NCBI GenBank assembly: GCA_902571975.1
Contig: CACGED010000007.1
Coordinates: 1-53,190, forward strand
From: an uncultured Pelagibacteraceae bacterium
GTDB taxonomy: Bacteria; Pseudomonadota; Alphaproteobacteria; Pelagibacterales; Pelagibacteraceae
DNA: 53,190 nucleotides
Direction: 5' to 3'
Made by a program: the position numbers and the translations under genes. Positions 51,552-53,190 of the stretch are shown one piece after another (the stretch's first letter is position 1; each line of letters begins with the position of its first letter). The notes under the pieces were generated by a model that ran no database searches, was not told where the DNA came from, and saw only the letters and a program-made list of their open reading frames with translations.

Positions 51552-52547
51552 CTATAAATTCTCTGCTATGTCACACATTCTATTCGAAAAACCCCATTCA
51601 TTATCATACCAAGCAGAGATTTTACCCATCTTAGTTCCAACCACATTTGTTAAAGATGCATCAATAATTGCAGATGCAGATCGGTGATTAAAATCAATAG
51701 AAACTAATTTTTCGTGTGTGACCTCTAAAATTTTGTTTAATTCACTTTTAGAAGCAGCCTCAAATACATCATTAATTTTTTTTATATCAATTTCTATTTT
51801 CGTACAGAATACCAACTCAACAAGCGATACATTGGGCGTAGGCACTCTCATTGCAACTCCTTCTAATTTCCCTTTTAGGCTTGGAATTATTTCTCCTATT
51901 GCTTTTGATGCGCCTGTTGAAGTTGGGACTATTGATTGGCTCGCAGCCCTTGCTCTTCTAGGATCTTTATGGGAATTGTCCAAAATTCTTTGATCACTAG
52001 TAAATGCATGAATAGTTGTCATAAAACCTTTTTCAATTTCAAAATTATTATGAAGAACGTTTACAACTGGTGCTAAGCAATTAGTTGTACATGAAGCAGC
52101 AGAAATTATTCTATCATCCCTTGATATAATTTTTTCATTTACACCAAATACTATTGTTTTATCTGCATTTTTACATGGAGCAGAAACAATTACTTTTTTC
52201 GCTCCATTTTTGACGTGTGTGATTAATTTTTCTTTTGAATTAAATTTACCAGTGCACTCAAAGACATAATCAACATCATATTTTTTCCAATTTATATTTT
52301 CTATTTTACTTTCTTGTGAAAATGTAATTTTATTTTCATTAATTATTAATTCATTTTCATCAAATTTTAATTCCGCATTAAATTTACCATGAATAGAGTC
52401 GTATTTTAATAGTTTACAAGTGGCTTCAGCATTAGATCTGTTGTTTATATGTTGAATTTTTAAATTTCTGTTTTGAGTCTCGATAATTGATCTAACTATC
52501 ATACGCCCAATTCTGCCCATCCCATTAATTCCAATTTTAATAGTCAT
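51552..52547 (-). CDS. gap: Glyceraldehyde-3-phosphate dehydrogenase
   Basis: 331 aa from ATG 52547. The frame is open to a further start at 52583, which would overlap tkt and add 12 non-conserved residues. IKIGINGMGRIGRMIVRS (NAD site), SAASCTTNCLAPVV (catalytic Cys), HAFTSDQRILDNSHKDPRRA and SAWYDNEWGFSNRM are the GAPDH motifs. RRARAASQSIVPTSTGAS is the usual phosphate-site stretch. Confidence 0.95.
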   Translation of the reverse strand: MTIKIGINGMGRIGRMIVRSIIETQNRNLKIQHINNRSNAEATCKLLKYDSIHGKFNAELKFDENELIINENKITFSQESKIENINWKKYDVDYVFECTGKFNSKEKLITHVKNGAKKVIVSAPCKNADKTIVFGVNEKIISRDDRIISAASCTTNCLAPVVNVLHNNFEIEKGFMTTIHAFTSDQRILDNSHKDPRRARAASQSIVPTSTGASKAIGEIIPSLKGKLEGVAMRVPTPNVSLVELVFCTKIEIDIKKINDVFEAASKSELNKILEVTHEKLVSIDFNHRSASAIIDASLTNVVGTKMGKISAWYDNEWGFSNRMCDIAENL

Positions 52548-52548
52548 T

Positions 52549-53190
52549 TCAATTTTTAAATAATTTTTTTGATTTATTTGCAATATTTGATGATGTTAAT
52601 CCAAAATATTTATAAATATCTTTGTAAGGAGCACTTTTCCCAAAAACGTTAATTCCAAAAGTCATTCCATTATCACCTAAATATTTTTTCCAACAATCAC
52701 TTGATCCAGCTTCAATTGAAATTTTAAATTTAGTTTCTTTTAAGATTTTATCTTTATATTTATTTGATTGTAAGTCAAAAAGCTCCATACATGGCACTGA
52801 TATAACTTTTGAATATATCTTATCTTTGGCTAATTTATGGCTGGTCTCTAAAGCTAAGTTTACTTCAGAACCACTTGCTAAAATTGTTAGTTTAATTTTT
52901 TTGTTAGTTCTTAGAATTTCATAAGCTCCCAATGAGCATTTGTTAGTTTTTGAGAATTTATTTCTAATAGAATTGAGGTTTTGTCTAGTTAAGGATAAGA
53001 TACTTGGTGTTTTAAAACTATCTAATGCATGCTCCCAACATTCAATAGTTTCTAATCTATCTGCAGGTCTAAAAATATTAAGGTTGGGTATTGATCTTAA
53101 TCCAGATAATTGTTCAATAGGCTGGTGTGTTGGTCCATCCTCTCCAAGACCAATAGAGTCATGCGTCATTACATATATAACCTGTCGTTC
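52549..53190 (-). CDS. tkt: Transketolase, C-terminal part, 5' end cut by window
   Basis: Only the last ~213 residues are present. The frame runs open to base 53190. VIYVMTHDSIGLGEDGPTHQ and PIEQLSGLRSIPNLNIFRPA belong to the pyrimidine domain. ILSLTRQNLN and LTILASGSEVNLALE begin the C-terminal domain. SIEAGSSDCWKKYLG and MTFGINVFGKSAPYKDIYKY are typical endings. Catalyses two-carbon transfers with thiamine diphosphate, whose precursor thiE makes a few genes downstream. The gap ATG follows its stop after one base. Confidence 0.95.
   Translation of the reverse strand, partial: ERQVIYVMTHDSIGLGEDGPTHQPIEQLSGLRSIPNLNIFRPADRLETIECWEHALDSFKTPSILSLTRQNLNSIRNKFSKTNKCSLGAYEILRTNKKIKLTILASGSEVNLALETSHKLAKDKIYSKVISVPCMELFDLQSNKYKDKILKETKFKISIEAGSSDCWKKYLGDNGMTFGINVFGKSAPYKDIYKYFGLTSSNIANKSKKLFKN

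Noticed and set aside
1..53190. CRISPR arrays, insertion sequences, integrases or phage genes
   Set aside because: No spaced direct repeats, transposase motifs or terminal inverted repeats were seen. The island shows no mobile-element gene in this window.

Overview
The window looks like a piece of a SAR11 (Pelagibacterales, 'Candidatus Pelagibacter'-type) alphaproteobacterial chromosome. The DNA is extremely AT-rich and the proteins are rich in Lys, Asn and Ile. Genes abut or overlap by a few bases and no gap exceeds about 130 bp. The core genes are alphaproteobacterial: Cys-free L36 and L31, a DUF1013/TrcR regulator, three-subunit pntAA-pntAB-pntB, and tkt-gap-pgk-fba. A lone 5S rRNA gene sits at the end of a long surface-polysaccharide island. 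That matches the known SAR11 arrangement in which hypervariable region 2 separates 23S from 5S. Species cannot be named from this alone.

Bases 1-41824 are the island. It opens with a truncated ABC exporter, then dTDP-L-rhamnose synthesis (rmlB, rmlD, rmlA, rmlC), galE, a GT2 and wecB. Next come several sugar-nucleotide epimerases, a frame-disrupted TIGR04372-like glycosyltransferase, and a cytidylyltransferase-PfkB fusion with its domains in the opposite order to HldE. More glycosyltransferases, a polysaccharide deacetylase, a TviB-type dehydrogenase and a GT-C-like membrane protein follow. The minus-strand block 21297-31619 holds a carbamoyltransferase, a GmhB-like phosphatase, a Wzy/WaaL-like protein, a WecA/MraY-family initiating transferase, a GT-C protein, a sugar O-methyltransferase, a GT4 and a Wzx flippase. 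Bases 31621-34511 carry a UbiA-DprE1-DprE2 triad, the signature of polyprenyl-phosphoryl-D-arabinose synthesis. A GDP-mannose 3,5-epimerase-like gene, a second ligase/polymerase, another GT-C-like protein and a DPM1-like GT2 follow. The 5S rRNA (40108-40223) comes next, with its own apparent promoter, then one more epimerase and a WecG/TagA transferase.

Bases 41931-53190 are core genome. The plus strand has rpmJ, pntAA, pntAB, pntB and a transaldolase. The minus strand, read right to left, has tkt (partial), gap, pgk, fba, thiE, efp, an inositol-monophosphatase-family gene, rpmE, trcR (DUF1013), rpsU, initiator tRNA-fMet and a methyltransferase.

Taken together, the island can supply dTDP-rhamnose, UDP-hexoses, UDP-ManNAc, a uronate, perhaps GDP-L-galactose or a related sugar, a heptose-like sugar and lipid-linked arabinose. 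It also encodes initiation (WecA-like), assembly (many GT2/GT4), export (Wzx) and polymerisation/ligation. This is a Wzx/Wzy-type O-antigen or capsule locus, apparently with late modification by lipid-phosphate-sugar-dependent GT-C enzymes. The island has repeated strand switches with almost no space between start codons, and long poly-A and short tandem repeats.
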